64,000 bases of DNA from Dehalococcoidia bacterium (GTDB lineage Bacteria; Chloroflexota; Dehalococcoidia; Tepidiformales; Tepidiformaceae): contig JAJDYW010000027.1 in assembly GCA_022824925.1 (NCBI GenBank), forward strand, positions 1 through 64,000, in the 5' to 3' direction. Of this stretch, positions 1 to 8,646 are shown in pieces. The position numbers were made by a program, and so were the translations under genes. The stretch's first letter is position 1. Every line of letters starts with the position of its first letter. The notes beneath the pieces were generated by a model. It ran no database searches and was not told the origin of the DNA. It worked only from the letters and a program-made list of their open reading frames with translations.

Positions 1-1
1 C

Positions 2-475
2 CGCCGCAGCATCTGGGCCTACGCCCGCTCCCTGCGCGACACCGAGGGCGTCACCATCTTCCTCACCACCCACTACATGGACGAAGCCGAGGCCTGCGAC
101 CGCGTCGCCATCATGGACTACGGCAAGATCATCGCCCTCGATACTCCCGATCGCCTGAAGGCCCTCCTCGGGGGCGACGTCGTCTCCATCGCCGGGCCCG
201 ACAACGAAGCCCTCGCCCGCGAGGTGCGCGAGTCCTTCGAGGTCGAGACCCGCTTCGAGAACGACGCCGTCGAGTTCAACGTCGAGCAGGGCGGCGAGTT
301 CCTCCCCGTCCTCCTCAACCGCATCGAGGGGGAGGTGCGTTCGGTCGGCATCCGCGCCCCCACCCTGGAGGACGTGTTCGTGACCATGACCGGGCACCAG
401 ATCCGCGAGGCCGAAGCAAGCGAAGAGGATAAGATGCGCTCCATGCGCCAGCGTGGGTTCGGGAGGATGCGATGA
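2..475 (+). CDS. ABC transporter ATP-binding protein, C-terminal part (5' end outside window)
   Basis: The reading frame is open from the window edge, so the gene starts upstream. The visible 157 residues begin after the Walker B region: the H-loop segment FLTTHYMDEAEACDR is at residues 21-35 and is followed by a DrrA-type C-terminal domain with the family ending LEDVFVTMTG. The protein is the cytoplasmic ATPase of a DrrA/NodI-type ABC-2 exporter. Its stop codon overlaps the start of the permease gene by four bases (ATGA at 472-475), which indicates translational coupling and a two-component exporter. Substrate is unknown. Nucleotide-binding motifs upstream cannot be checked here. Confidence 0.93.
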   Translation, partial: RRSIWAYARSLRDTEGVTIFLTTHYMDEAEACDRVAIMDYGKIIALDTPDRLKALLGGDVVSIAGPDNEALAREVRESFEVETRFENDAVEFNVEQGGEFLPVLLNRIEGEVRSVGIRAPTLEDVFVTMTGHQIREAEASEEDKMRSMRQRGFGRMR

Positions 476-1368
476 CGGTCGAGCAGGCCACTGCCACCGC
501 CACCGAGGCGGGGCCGCACATCGCCGCGGGCGCACCCCATCGCGCCACCGGGCGCGCCGGCTTCCTCCAGGTCGTGCGCGTCATCTGGATGCGCGAGGTC
601 CTCATCTACGTCCGCGACCGCCCCCGCATGATCTCCGCCTTCACCATGCCCATCATCATGCTCGTCATGTTCGGCGAGGGGCTGGGCAACAGCATCGCCA
701 CCCTCCCCGGCGATATCGGCTACCGCCAGTTCATCTTCCCCGGCATGGTCGCGATGATCGTGCTCATGAACTCGGTTTTCTCCGGCGTCTCCATCGTCAC
801 CGACCGCCAGTTCGGCTTCCTCCGCGAGATCCTCGTGGCGCCCATCAGCCGCTCCGCCATCTGCATCGGCAAGATCGCCGGCGGCGCCACCATCGCCCTC
901 GCCAACGGGCTCGTCATGTTCGCCATCGCTCCCATCCTCGGCATCGACATCACCCTCGAGGTCATCGCCAAGCTCATCCCCCTCATCATCCTCGTCTCCA
1001 TCATGCTGACCGGCCTGGGCGTAGCCATGGGCAGCCGCCTGCGCTCCGTCGAGAGCTTCCAGATGATCTCGCAGGTCGCCATCTTCCCGGCGATGTTCCT
1101 CTCCGGCATCTTCTTCCCCATCAACAACATCCCCGCGTGGATGGACGTGATCGTCAAGATCAATCCCGTCACCTACGCCGTCGCCCCGATCCGCGAGATC
1201 GCCCTCTCCGAGCAGCTCAAGGACCTCCCCGCCGACGCCCCCTTCCAGATCACCCACGTCGACTGGTTCGGCTACACCCTCAGCACGTGGGAAGAGATCG
1301 GCATCGTGGTCGCCTTCGCCGTTGCCATGCTCACCATCTCCATCCGCGCCATCCGCACCACCGAGTAG
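472..1368 (+). CDS. ABC-2 type transporter permease (DrrB/NodJ-like)
   Basis: A 298-residue integral membrane protein with about six hydrophobic segments (for example around residues 45-65, 80-95, 135-160, 165-190, 195-220 and 270-290). An amphipathic N-terminal region ends with the ABC-2 family element REVLIYVRDRPRM, and the segment FLSGIFFPINNIPAWM is typical of drug or polyketide exporters of the DrrB class. The ATG overlaps the stop of the ATPase gene, so the two form one exporter that probably moves a lipid-like or hydrophobic compound outward. Substrate cannot be inferred. A second, separately encoded ABC-2 exporter lies at 19297-21011 on the other strand. Confidence 0.93.
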   Translation: MTVEQATATATEAGPHIAAGAPHRATGRAGFLQVVRVIWMREVLIYVRDRPRMISAFTMPIIMLVMFGEGLGNSIATLPGDIGYRQFIFPGMVAMIVLMNSVFSGVSIVTDRQFGFLREILVAPISRSAICIGKIAGGATIALANGLVMFAIAPILGIDITLEVIAKLIPLIILVSIMLTGLGVAMGSRLRSVESFQMISQVAIFPAMFLSGIFFPINNIPAWMDVIVKINPVTYAVAPIREIALSEQLKDLPADAPFQITHVDWFGYTLSTWEEIGIVVAFAVAMLTISIRAIRTTE

Positions 1369-1384
1369 GAGGGGCCGGCCCGCC

Positions 1385-2284
1385 GTGACGGCACGCTGGG
1401 TGGTTCCGGAGCCGCGGGCGGTGCTCGACGTGGACTCGCCCGACGGCGCGCGCCTCAGGGTGCGGCGCCACGGCCATCCCGATGGCCCCCGCTTGGTCTT
1501 GACCCACGGCAACGGCCTGGCCGCCGACGGCTACTACCCCTTCTGGTCGCTGTTGACCGACCGCTTCGACCTGTTCGTCTACGACCTGCGCAGTCACGGC
1601 TGGAATCCCGTCGGGGAACGGGCCGCGCACAACATCCCCGCGTTCGCCGAGGATTGCGGCACCGTGGCGCGGGCCATCGCCGTGCGCTTCGGGGAGAAAC
1701 CCCTGATCGGCCTCTACCACTCCGTCTCGGCGCTCGGCGCGCTGCTCCACGCCCAGGAGCAGGACTCCTTCTCGGCCCTTGTCCTCTTCGATCCGCCGGT
1801 CTGCCCGCCGGGGGGCACGCCCGATGAGCTGGAGCCCAGGCTCTGGCGCGTCGCCGAGGGTACCCGCCGTCGCCCGGACCGGTTCGAGTCGCGCGAAGAG
1901 CTCGCCGGCAGCCTGCGGACGAACCCCGTCTACGGGGGCGTGCGGCCCGGCGTCCACGATCTCCTCGCCGCGGCGACGACTCGCCCCGCGGTGGACGGAG
2001 AGGGCTATGAGCTCTGCTGTCCGAAGGAGTACGAGGCGCAGGGCTACGAATACGGGTTCGGATGGGCCATGGAAGTCGACTTCAGCCGTGTCCGTTGCCC
2101 GGTCAGGGCCATCGGCTCCGACCCGACCACCCCCTTCTCGTTCCTCCCCTCGATGGATCTGCGGGACCTCATCGAGGCCAACTACGACTTCATCCCCGAG
2201 ACGACGCACTTCCTCCAGCTCGAAGAGCCCGAGCAGTGCGCACGGCTGGCCATCGACTTCCTCGAGGAGCGCGGCCTCGCCTGA
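1385..2284 (+). CDS. alpha/beta hydrolase
   Basis: A 299-residue alpha/beta hydrolase-fold protein. The oxyanion-hole motif HGNG is at about residue 41, the DLRSHG strand turn at about 67-72, a candidate nucleophile Ser113 lies in LYHSVSA, and a candidate catalytic His sits near the C terminus in TTHFLQLEEP. The elbow is not the textbook GxSxG because Tyr replaces the first Gly. I chose GTG at 1385 because AGGAGG lies about 12 bases upstream; an in-frame ATG at 1322 lies inside the permease gene and would add low-complexity sequence. The gene follows the exporter at 16 bases and is probably co-transcribed with it. Substrate is unknown. Confidence 0.85.
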   Translation: MTARWVVPEPRAVLDVDSPDGARLRVRRHGHPDGPRLVLTHGNGLAADGYYPFWSLLTDRFDLFVYDLRSHGWNPVGERAAHNIPAFAEDCGTVARAIAVRFGEKPLIGLYHSVSALGALLHAQEQDSFSALVLFDPPVCPPGGTPDELEPRLWRVAEGTRRRPDRFESREELAGSLRTNPVYGGVRPGVHDLLAAATTRPAVDGEGYELCCPKEYEAQGYEYGFGWAMEVDFSRVRCPVRAIGSDPTTPFSFLPSMDLRDLIEANYDFIPETTHFLQLEEPEQCARLAIDFLEERGLA

Positions 2285-2299
2285 GCCCCCGCTCGATCC

Positions 2300-5200
2300 C
2301 TACTGCTCGTCGCAGCGGCGCAGGTCGGGGTTGCTCTCGGCGGTACCCATGTCGATGCCGAAGTACCGCCACGCGTCGGGGATGCACCCCTCCAGCTGGT
2401 TACCCTCCAGGTCCACGCGGCGGAGCTTCGGGAGCTCACCCAGCTCCTCCGGGATCTCGCCGGTGAGGTTGTTGTGCGCCAGGTAGAGCGACTCGAGCTC
2501 GGTGAGCTGCCCCAGCTCGGGGGGAATCTCGCCGGTGAGCTGGTTGTGGGGCCCGAGCCACAGCAGCTTCAGCGCGGAGAGTTCGCCAAGGATGGGCGGA
2601 ATCTCTCCTGTCAGACCGCGACGGCCCGGGTGCACCTCGGTCACCCTTCCCGTCCAGCGGTCCACGGTGACGCCCCACCAGTGATGGATGGGGACGTCGT
2701 CGCTCCAGTTCAGCTCGCCCGCTCCCGCGAGCGTCTCGCGGGCCTCCAGCAGGATGGCGCAGTCCGGGGCAGTCTCGGGCCGTTCGCACGATGGCGGGGC
2801 GGGATGTTGGCGGACCGAGGCGATGATCTGTTCGAACACGGCGTCCACCCTTTGCTCCTGTCCTTCCTCCGTAATCTCCACCCGCCAGCCGGGCTCGCCG
2901 GTTTCCTCGTCCAGGCGCAGCGTCGAGTTCGTCTCCTCGTCGGTGAGCGTCAGGAAGGAGTAGCACCTCCCCGGGTCGGCGCAGAGACCCCTCCAGCCCA
3001 GCCTCAACCGCGCCTCCTCCGGAACGCCGAAGATGAGGTGGATGTTCGGGTTGAGCCAGTAGGTGCGCCCGCCTTCCACGTACTCCAGGCGGTCGAGGCT
3101 CTCGATGGTTTCGGGCGTAGCCGGTGTGTACGGAGGCTGGTTGCGGGCGGACTCGACGATCTCGTCGAACAGGCGCGAGGGGTTGCTCGCGCAATCCGCC
3201 GGCCCGTCGACAACCGAGCGGGAGTACTCGTAGCTGGTGAACGGGTCGATGACCAGCGCCGATGCGCTGGTCGTCTCGTAGAGGCGGACGCGCATGTCCC
3301 CGTCGTCGTCGCGCCCCGGCCACCGCTCGCCGAGCCTATAGACGCCTCCCGCCGGCAGGTCGATGACCAGCGAGAACGTCAGGCGATAGGTCCCGGCCAC
3401 GCCCGTTTCGTCCCCGGCTCGCAGGTGCGGAATCCCGTCGACGCCCACCCTCAGGTCGGGGGCGGGCGTCTCCTCCGGCGGGGCAAGGCACTGGCAGTAG
3501 ATCAGACCGAGGCCGCGGAGGTCACTGGTCCACATGTAGTCCGAGATTTCGAGCAGGGGGCGCAGGGCGAGCGGCAGGCAACCCGACCATTCGTTCCCGC
3601 TCAGGTACAGACCGCCGAAATAGGAGTCGAACGGGAGATCGCCGAGTTCGGCCGGGATCGAGCCCGTCAGCTGGTTGTCTCGCAGGTCGAGAGCCTCCAG
3701 TTCCTGCAGCTGGCCGAACTCGGGTGGGATGCCGCCTGTCAGCTCGTTCCCGCTGAGGTACAGCCTCCTGAGCCTGGCAAGCGATCCGAGCTCCGGAGGA
3801 AGCGGTCCGCCGAGCGCGCTGTCGCTCAGGTCCAGCGTGCTCAGGTTCACGAGCATCCCCAGCTCCGGCGGGATCGACCCCGCCAACTGGTTCCCGGAGA
3901 GATTCAGTTCCTGCAGGTTCCCCAGCTTCCCCAGGTCCGGAGGTATCTCCCCGGTGATCCGGGTGCGTGCGAGGTCCAGCCCCTTCAGGCTCGCCAGCGA
4001 CCCAAGCTCGGGCGGGATGGGGCCGGAGATCCGGCTGTCGTGCAGGTCGAGCAGCAACAGCTTCGAGAGGCCCCCCAGCTCTTTCGGAATGGGCCCTGCC
4101 AGGAGGCTGTTCGAGAGGTCGAGCCGTTCCAGGTTCGCGAGCTGGCCGAGCTCCGGAGGAATCTGCCCCCTCAGCTGGTTCCCCCCATAGACGCCCCCCG
4201 AGAGCGACGACGAGAGGCTCAGGATGCGCAGCTTCGCCAGCTGCCCCAGCTCCGCCGGTATCTCGCCGGTCAACTCGTTTCCGCCCAGGTACAGCTCCTC
4301 CAGGCTGGTGAGTGCCCCCAGCTCCGGCGGGATGGCGCCGCTCAACTTGCTGTCTTCGAGGTTCAGCGTGACCAGGTTCGAAAGCTGCCCCAGCTCGGGC
4401 GGAATCGGCTCCGTCAACAGGTGGTTGCCGCCCAGGTTGAGCTCGGTGAGGTTCACGAGCTGGCCGAGCTCGGGCGGGATCGCGCCCTGCAGGAAGTTGT
4501 CCTCGAGGTTCAGGCTTCGAAGGTTGGAGAGCTGCCCCAGCTCCGGAGGAATCGCCCCCCGAATCTGCCCGTCCAGCCGCAGTTCCTCCAGGTTTGCGAG
4601 CTGCCCCAGCTCGGGCGGGATGCGCCCCCCTATCCCGAAGGCGTCCAGCACCCGCAGCTCCGTAAGGCGTGCCAGTCTGGCCGGAAGCTCCGTGTCCTCC
4701 CAGGGGTGCGGGAGGTCCAGTTCGGTCACGCGGGCCGGCGATCCATCGACGGTCACGCCCTCCCACTCCCCGATGGGCTGGTCCGCGCTCCAGCTCAACC
4801 GCGGGTTCTGACCGAGCAGGATCAGCCGCACATCAAGGAGCGTGGCGCAGTCCTCCACCAGCCCCGGGTTGGCTCCCGGGTCGGCAACGGCGGTGCCGTT
4901 GGAGCACGCCTCCACCGACGCCGCGCTCGGCGGAGCAGTCGAAATTGCGTCGCACGTGGGCAGGTTGAGGCCCGTGTTCCAGTCGTCGAAGCGGATCTGC
5001 AGCACCAGGGGCGCGCAGGTCAGTCGATTCCCGCCCAGGCTGAGGTAGTCGAGGTCCGGGATCAGACCGAGCTCGGTGGGTACCTCCCCCGTCAGGTTGT
5101 TGCTGCCCAGCCAGAGCCTGTTCAACTTCAGGAGGTTGCCCAGTTCTGGCGGGATGCCCCCCGTCAGGCGGTTGCGGGAAAGCGTGAGCTCGGTCAGTTC

Positions 5201-6094
5201 GGTGAGTTGGCCCAGTTCTCGCGGAATCTCGCCCGTCAGCTCGTTGTCCGTCAGGTTCAGCCCCGTGAGCTTCGAGAGTTCCGCGAGCTCCGACGGGATT
5301 CTCCCTCCCAGCGACATGTAGATGAGGGCCAGCTTCTCGAGCTGGTCCAGCTGCCCCAGCACGGGCGGGATGCTCCCCGAGAGTCCGAGGCTATTCAGGT
5401 TCAGCTCGGTCACCCGGGCGGGCCTGCCGTCGACGGTCACCCCCGACCACCCGGCCAGCGGCCGTTCCGGGCTCCAGTTCAGCGCCGGGCCGTCCCCGGC
5501 CAGCACGTCCCGCGCTTCCAGCAACACCTCGCAGTCCCGGACCAGGCCGGGGTTGCGCTCGGGGTCGGGCACGGCGATGCCGTCCTCGCACGACTCGGGC
5601 CGAGGCGCCGAAGGAGTCGGTACGGCCAGGGCGATGTCGCCGTAGCGATACAGCTCCCGTGGACCAAGCCCTTCGTCCAGTTGGAGGAGGATCGATTCCG
5701 GTTGGAACCACGAGGGGCGGGCCGGGTAGGCGCTGATGTAGAAGGTGCGCGTCGACTCGACGTGCTGCCACACACTTACCACGACCCCCACGGGCCCGAG
5801 GCCCTCCCGGGGTACGTCGATCGTGAGGAAGGCGAAACGGTAGCCCTCGGCCGTCACCTCGTCCCGGAAGGGCAGCCGGATCGTTCCCAGCGTGCTCCAC
5901 GAGCCACGGGCCGGCCTGGCGCTGATGTACACGGCCTGGTCGTGGTCGACGTGCTGCCAGATGCGCACCTCGACAGCCACCGCCCCTTCCTGGGCGCTGC
6001 TCCCGGCCATGGACGTCAGCGCCAGCGTGGCCGCCACCGCCACGATCGCCAGCGCGCGTAGCACCCTCCCGCTTCCCTGCCGCCTCAACGCCAT
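2300..6094 (-). CDS. large secreted leucine-rich-repeat protein
   Basis: A 1264-residue protein with a clear Sec signal peptide (ALRRQGSGR, then a hydrophobic stretch, then AGSSAQ). Two similar modules of about 50 residues follow; each has a VWQHV/IWQHV strand, YISA.PAR.SW and an ILL/IRLP ending. Next come three blocks of plant-type LRRs of the form IPPELGQLxNLxxLxLxxNxLxG, each preceded by a conserved cap (CEDGIAVPDPERNPGLVRDC, later variants, then an SWSADQP..WEGVTVDG segment). A non-LRR domain of about 200 residues separates the last two blocks. The start at 6094 is favoured because it gives an ideal signal peptide and has TAGATT seven bases upstream; ATG 6124 and GTG 6139 give a longer polar leader. 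The likely role is extracellular binding or adhesion; the ligand is unknown. Confidence 0.88.
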   Translation of the reverse strand: MALRRQGSGRVLRALAIVAVAATLALTSMAGSSAQEGAVAVEVRIWQHVDHDQAVYISARPARGSWSTLGTIRLPFRDEVTAEGYRFAFLTIDVPREGLGPVGVVVSVWQHVESTRTFYISAYPARPSWFQPESILLQLDEGLGPRELYRYGDIALAVPTPSAPRPESCEDGIAVPDPERNPGLVRDCEVLLEARDVLAGDGPALNWSPERPLAGWSGVTVDGRPARVTELNLNSLGLSGSIPPVLGQLDQLEKLALIYMSLGGRIPSELAELSKLTGLNLTDNELTGEIPRELGQLTELTELTLSRNRLTGGIPPELGNLLKLNRLWLGSNNLTGEVPTELGLIPDLDYLSLGGNRLTCAPLVLQIRFDDWNTGLNLPTCDAISTAPPSAASVEACSNGTAVADPGANPGLVEDCATLLDVRLILLGQNPRLSWSADQPIGEWEGVTVDGSPARVTELDLPHPWEDTELPARLARLTELRVLDAFGIGGRIPPELGQLANLEELRLDGQIRGAIPPELGQLSNLRSLNLEDNFLQGAIPPELGQLVNLTELNLGGNHLLTEPIPPELGQLSNLVTLNLEDSKLSGAIPPELGALTSLEELYLGGNELTGEIPAELGQLAKLRILSLSSSLSGGVYGGNQLRGQIPPELGQLANLERLDLSNSLLAGPIPKELGGLSKLLLLDLHDSRISGPIPPELGSLASLKGLDLARTRITGEIPPDLGKLGNLQELNLSGNQLAGSIPPELGMLVNLSTLDLSDSALGGPLPPELGSLARLRRLYLSGNELTGGIPPEFGQLQELEALDLRDNQLTGSIPAELGDLPFDSYFGGLYLSGNEWSGCLPLALRPLLEISDYMWTSDLRGLGLIYCQCLAPPEETPAPDLRVGVDGIPHLRAGDETGVAGTYRLTFSLVIDLPAGGVYRLGERWPGRDDDGDMRVRLYETTSASALVIDPFTSYEYSRSVVDGPADCASNPSRLFDEIVESARNQPPYTPATPETIESLDRLEYVEGGRTYWLNPNIHLIFGVPEEARLRLGWRGLCADPGRCYSFLTLTDEETNSTLRLDEETGEPGWRVEITEEGQEQRVDAVFEQIIASVRQHPAPPSCERPETAPDCAILLEARETLAGAGELNWSDDVPIHHWWGVTVDRWTGRVTEVHPGRRGLTGEIPPILGELSALKLLWLGPHNQLTGEIPPELGQLTELESLYLAHNNLTGEIPEELGELPKLRRVDLEGNQLEGCIPDAWRYFGIDMGTAESNPDLRRCDEQ

Positions 6095-6101
6095 CCCACA
6101 G

Positions 6102-6107
6102 AATCTA
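6102..6107 (-). promoter_or_regulatory. -10 box, leaderless start of the LRR gene
   Basis: TAGATT read on the minus strand, exactly seven bases before the ATG at 6094. No Shine-Dalgarno sequence is present and no convincing -35 is visible. The spacing matches the leaderless pattern seen at many genes here. Confidence 0.55.
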
Positions 6108-6185
6108 TGCCCCGTACCCGCCATGCGTTCCCGTCCCACCCCGCCACCCTAGCACCCCCCTCCCGGAATAACGCCGCCCGCACAC

Positions 6186-6221
6186 GCAACAGCGCCGCCC
6201 TCCGGTGGGCGGCGCTGTTGC
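6186..6221 (-). terminator. strong hairpin after the PhoX-type gene
   Basis: A perfect 15-bp inverted repeat, GCAACAGCGCCGCCC (6186-6200) and its complement (6207-6221), around a six-base loop. It lies 25 bases beyond the stop of the PhoX-type gene and before the LRR promoter. No T-run follows directly on the minus strand, so it may be a weak or bidirectional terminator or an mRNA-stabilising hairpin. Confidence 0.65.
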
Positions 6222-6245
6222 GCGGCAGGGTGCCGGCAAGTGCGG

Positions 6246-8159
6246 CTAGCTGCCGACCCTGCCCCCGTCGAGCTTGCGCGTGACGATCACGCTCGGCCGC
6301 GGGAAGTCCCCGTCCGGCCAGGTGCTGGTGGGCTCGTCCAGGCCGCCACCCTCGCCGGGGTGCTGGATGGCCAGGAAGAGCGCCGTGTCGTCCGGCGTGA
6401 ACTCCGGACCCGTCACCTCGCCGCCGGGCACGCCCGTCATGAAGCGCCGCAGGCGCCCCCGCTCCGGGCCCGCCGTCGGGATGACGTAGGTCGCGTCCGC
6501 CGCCTCCAGCGCCCGCGGCTGCCCGTCGGTCGTGACCCACAGGTTGCCGGCGCGGTCGAAGGCGATGTTGTCGGGCGTCGCGATCGAGTCCAGCTCGCTC
6601 TGGTCGAACCCCGCGAAGTACGTCCCGTGGTCCGGGTTCGCCGGGTCGCCGCAGAGGATGAAGATGTCCCACGTGAACCTCGTCGAGGCCGCGTCGCCGC
6701 CGTTCTCGGTCACTTCCAGGATGTGCCCGTAGGCGTTCGGACCGCGCGGGTTCGGGCCGTCCGTGGCGTCCGCCGCGCGGCGGCTGTTGTTCGTCATCAC
6801 CGCGTACACGCGCCGGTTGACCGGGTTCACCTCGATGTCCTCGGGGCGGTCCATCGGCGTCGCGCCGACGAGGTCCGCGGCCTGCCGCGTGAAGACGCAG
6901 ATATCGGCCGGCGACCAGTCCGCCAGCGGCCCCTCGGGGACCAGCGGGATCCACTCGCCCGAACCCGAGTCGTCGAACTTCGCCACGTAGAGCGTGCCCT
7001 CTTCGAGCAGCTTCAGGTTCGCCGCGCGGTTGTACGGGTTGAACGTGTTCCGGCTGACGAACTTGTACATGTAGTCGAAGCGCTGGTCGTCGCCGGAGTA
7101 GACCACCACCCGGTTGTCGTCCGAGAGCGTCGTGTTCGCGGCCTCGTGCTTGAAGCGCCCCAGCGCCGTGTGCTTGCGCGGCGTCGAGTGCGGGTCGTAC
7201 GGGTCGATCTCGACCACGTAGCCGTGGCGGTTGATCTCGTTCGACTCCTGGGCCAGGTCGAAGCGGCTCTCGAAGCGCTCCCACTGGCGCCAGCTCGCGC
7301 CGCCCGGAGCGCCGTAGCGGGCGTTCCGCTCCTTCGCCGCCTCCTCGAGGCTGTCGTTGTTGCCGAAGTACTGGTGGAAGTTCTCCTCGCAGGTCAGGAT
7401 CGTGCCCCACGGGGTCTTTCCGCCCCCGCAGTTGTTGAACATCCCGCGGATGTCCATCCCCGTCGGGTCGGCCGAGGTCTGGAAGTGGGCGCTGCCCGCC
7501 GCCGGCCCCGTCGGGACCATGGGCGTCTCGCCGTGGATGCGCCGGTTGTAGTACGAATCCTGGTGGTAGTACCACGTGCCGTTGCGGCGCCGCGTGACGC
7601 GCACCACCGAGAGGCCGTGGTTCGCGATCTCCGTCCCCACCTGCTCGGCCGTCGGGTTCTCGCCGTCGTAGCCGGGGAACATGTCGCCCCCGCGCGTGTA
7701 CTCGTGGTTCACGCCCAGCAGGCCGAAGCGCACCGAGCCCGGATCCAGCGGCATGAACGCCACGTAGTCGCAGTTGAAGCCGAACTGCTGCTCGGCCGCG
7801 GCCTTCGTCTGGTTGTTCAGGTCGAAGGCGGGCGCGCCCGGCACGACCGGGTCGCCCCAGCGGATGAGCACCTCGGAGGCGTAGCCCGGCGCGATGTTGA
7901 TCGTGTCGTCGAGGTCGTGCGGGATGCTCTGGACGCCGACGCCGCTGCTGCCTCCGTGGCCCGCGGCCTCGGCCACGTCGGAGAGCGAGGCGCCGCCGAA
8001 GATGCGGCCCGCGAGGGGGCTCGTGGAGAGCGCGATGAGGGGGGCGCCCACGGCGGCCGCCTTCACCAGGCCGCGGCGGCTGATGCGCCGGTCGAGGATG
8101 GAGGCGAACGGCTCGTTGCCGCTTCGGTTCGTCACGCCCTCGGTCGAGTTGTTGGTCAT
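6246..8159 (-). CDS. PhoX family (DUF839) phosphatase, Tat-exported
   Basis: A 637-residue protein of the PhoX/DUF839 family, calcium- and iron-dependent phosphatases exported folded. Residues 26-45 hold a twin-arginine signal (RRISRRGLVKAA) followed by a hydrophobic stretch. Family features in the mature part include VSRNTFNP, TLYVAKFDDSGSGEW, the RPEDIEVNP segment and the late DEPTSTWPDG ending, as in the long subgroup of this family. The ATG at 8159 is preceded by GGAAGGAAGAG about ten bases upstream. It probably releases phosphate from organic phosphoesters outside the cell. No pho box could be recognised, and no phosphate transporter lies nearby. Confidence 0.9.
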   Translation of the reverse strand: MTNNSTEGVTNRSGNEPFASILDRRISRRGLVKAAAVGAPLIALSTSPLAGRIFGGASLSDVAEAAGHGGSSGVGVQSIPHDLDDTINIAPGYASEVLIRWGDPVVPGAPAFDLNNQTKAAAEQQFGFNCDYVAFMPLDPGSVRFGLLGVNHEYTRGGDMFPGYDGENPTAEQVGTEIANHGLSVVRVTRRRNGTWYYHQDSYYNRRIHGETPMVPTGPAAGSAHFQTSADPTGMDIRGMFNNCGGGKTPWGTILTCEENFHQYFGNNDSLEEAAKERNARYGAPGGASWRQWERFESRFDLAQESNEINRHGYVVEIDPYDPHSTPRKHTALGRFKHEAANTTLSDDNRVVVYSGDDQRFDYMYKFVSRNTFNPYNRAANLKLLEEGTLYVAKFDDSGSGEWIPLVPEGPLADWSPADICVFTRQAADLVGATPMDRPEDIEVNPVNRRVYAVMTNNSRRAADATDGPNPRGPNAYGHILEVTENGGDAASTRFTWDIFILCGDPANPDHGTYFAGFDQSELDSIATPDNIAFDRAGNLWVTTDGQPRALEAADATYVIPTAGPERGRLRRFMTGVPGGEVTGPEFTPDDTALFLAIQHPGEGGGLDEPTSTWPDGDFPRPSVIVTRKLDGGRVGS

Positions 8160-8365
8160 GTGGGTGGTCTCTTCCTTCCGTCGGTTCTTGCCGCGCAGGG
8201 CCCACGAGAGACCCCGCCTGCGGCCAGTACCAGAGGCTAGGGACCGCCTCGACCTGGAGGCTTAACCGGCGTGGAACAGTCGCTTAACGCTCGGTGAGCG
8301 TTCGGTGAACGCCGGTTAACGGCGCTGCCGCCGGGGAGGGCTTGGGGCTTGGCCCGCACAACGAA

Positions 8366-8390
8366 GCGGGGCGCCCGATGGGCGCCCCGC
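8366..8390 (-). terminator. perfect GC hairpin, possible terminator
   Basis: GCGGGGCGCCC, a GAT loop, then GGGCGCCCCGC: an 11-bp perfect stem. On the minus strand TTCGTTG follows, which is only weakly T-rich. The hairpin and the following TGCGTTG are repeated at 8593-8626, so the element is duplicated. It lies 12 bases after the end of the small minus-strand frame at 8403. Confidence 0.5.
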
Positions 8391-8585
8391 GATGGTGCGT
8401 TGCTAGCAGTAACTTGCAGGCGCGAAACAGATACACTGCCCCATGCGGTAGCGGAATGGCGGGGCGGTACACCAATGGAGGCCGATCCGCCCCGCCTGGC
8501 GGGTGTCTATCTTTGCTGAGGGACACTCGCCATCCGCTGCCGTCACGTTACCACATACAACAGGATCGCTCCCCCGGCCCACAAC

Positions 8586-8617
8586 AGAAAAAGCGGGGCG
8601 CCCGATGGGCACCCCGC
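8586..8617 (-). terminator. intrinsic terminator of the D-aminoacylase-type gene
   Basis: On the minus strand an 11-bp stem (GCGGGGTGCCC, loop ATC, GGGCGCCCCGC, one G-U pair) is followed directly by TTTTTCTGTTG. It lies 30 bases after the stop codon at 8647 and has every property of a Rho-independent terminator. Confidence 0.85.
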
Positions 8618-8646
8618 CTGGGTGCGTTGACCGCTGAGGCTCGGCC

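Larger units (their letters stand above)
8160..8646. other. gene-poor 487-base region with repeated hairpins
   Basis: The largest stretch without a firm gene. It contains two near-identical hairpin sequences (8366-8390 and 8593-8617), another 10-bp inverted repeat (GGCGGGGCGG at 8459-8468 against 8487-8496), and a small CCCGCC/GGCGGG palindrome at 8491-8503. A minus-strand frame at 8403-8546 (GTG start, 47 codons) would encode a Cys-rich peptide ending CICFAPASYC, but it has no ribosome site. I see no tRNA and no known riboswitch. A small RNA or peptide unit between the two hairpins is possible. Confidence 0.5.

Noticed and set aside
1322..1384. Upstream ATG start for the alpha/beta hydrolase
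   Set aside because: Lies inside the permease gene, adds Pro/Ser/Arg low-complexity residues, and has no ribosome site, whereas GTG 1385 has AGGAGG.
2474..6061. Plus-strand open frame of about 1195 codons opposite the LRR gene
   Set aside because: Shadow of the repeat-rich, GC-biased LRR gene; the translation is low-complexity Arg/Gln/Val sequence without domains.
6240..8240. Long plus-strand frame opposite the PhoX-type gene
   Set aside because: No domains, Arg/Val-rich; explained by codon bias of the real minus-strand gene.
8400..8590. Possible tRNA or riboswitch in the gene-poor region
   Set aside because: The inverted repeats do not make a cloverleaf and no CCA-adjacent acceptor or known aptamer motif is present.
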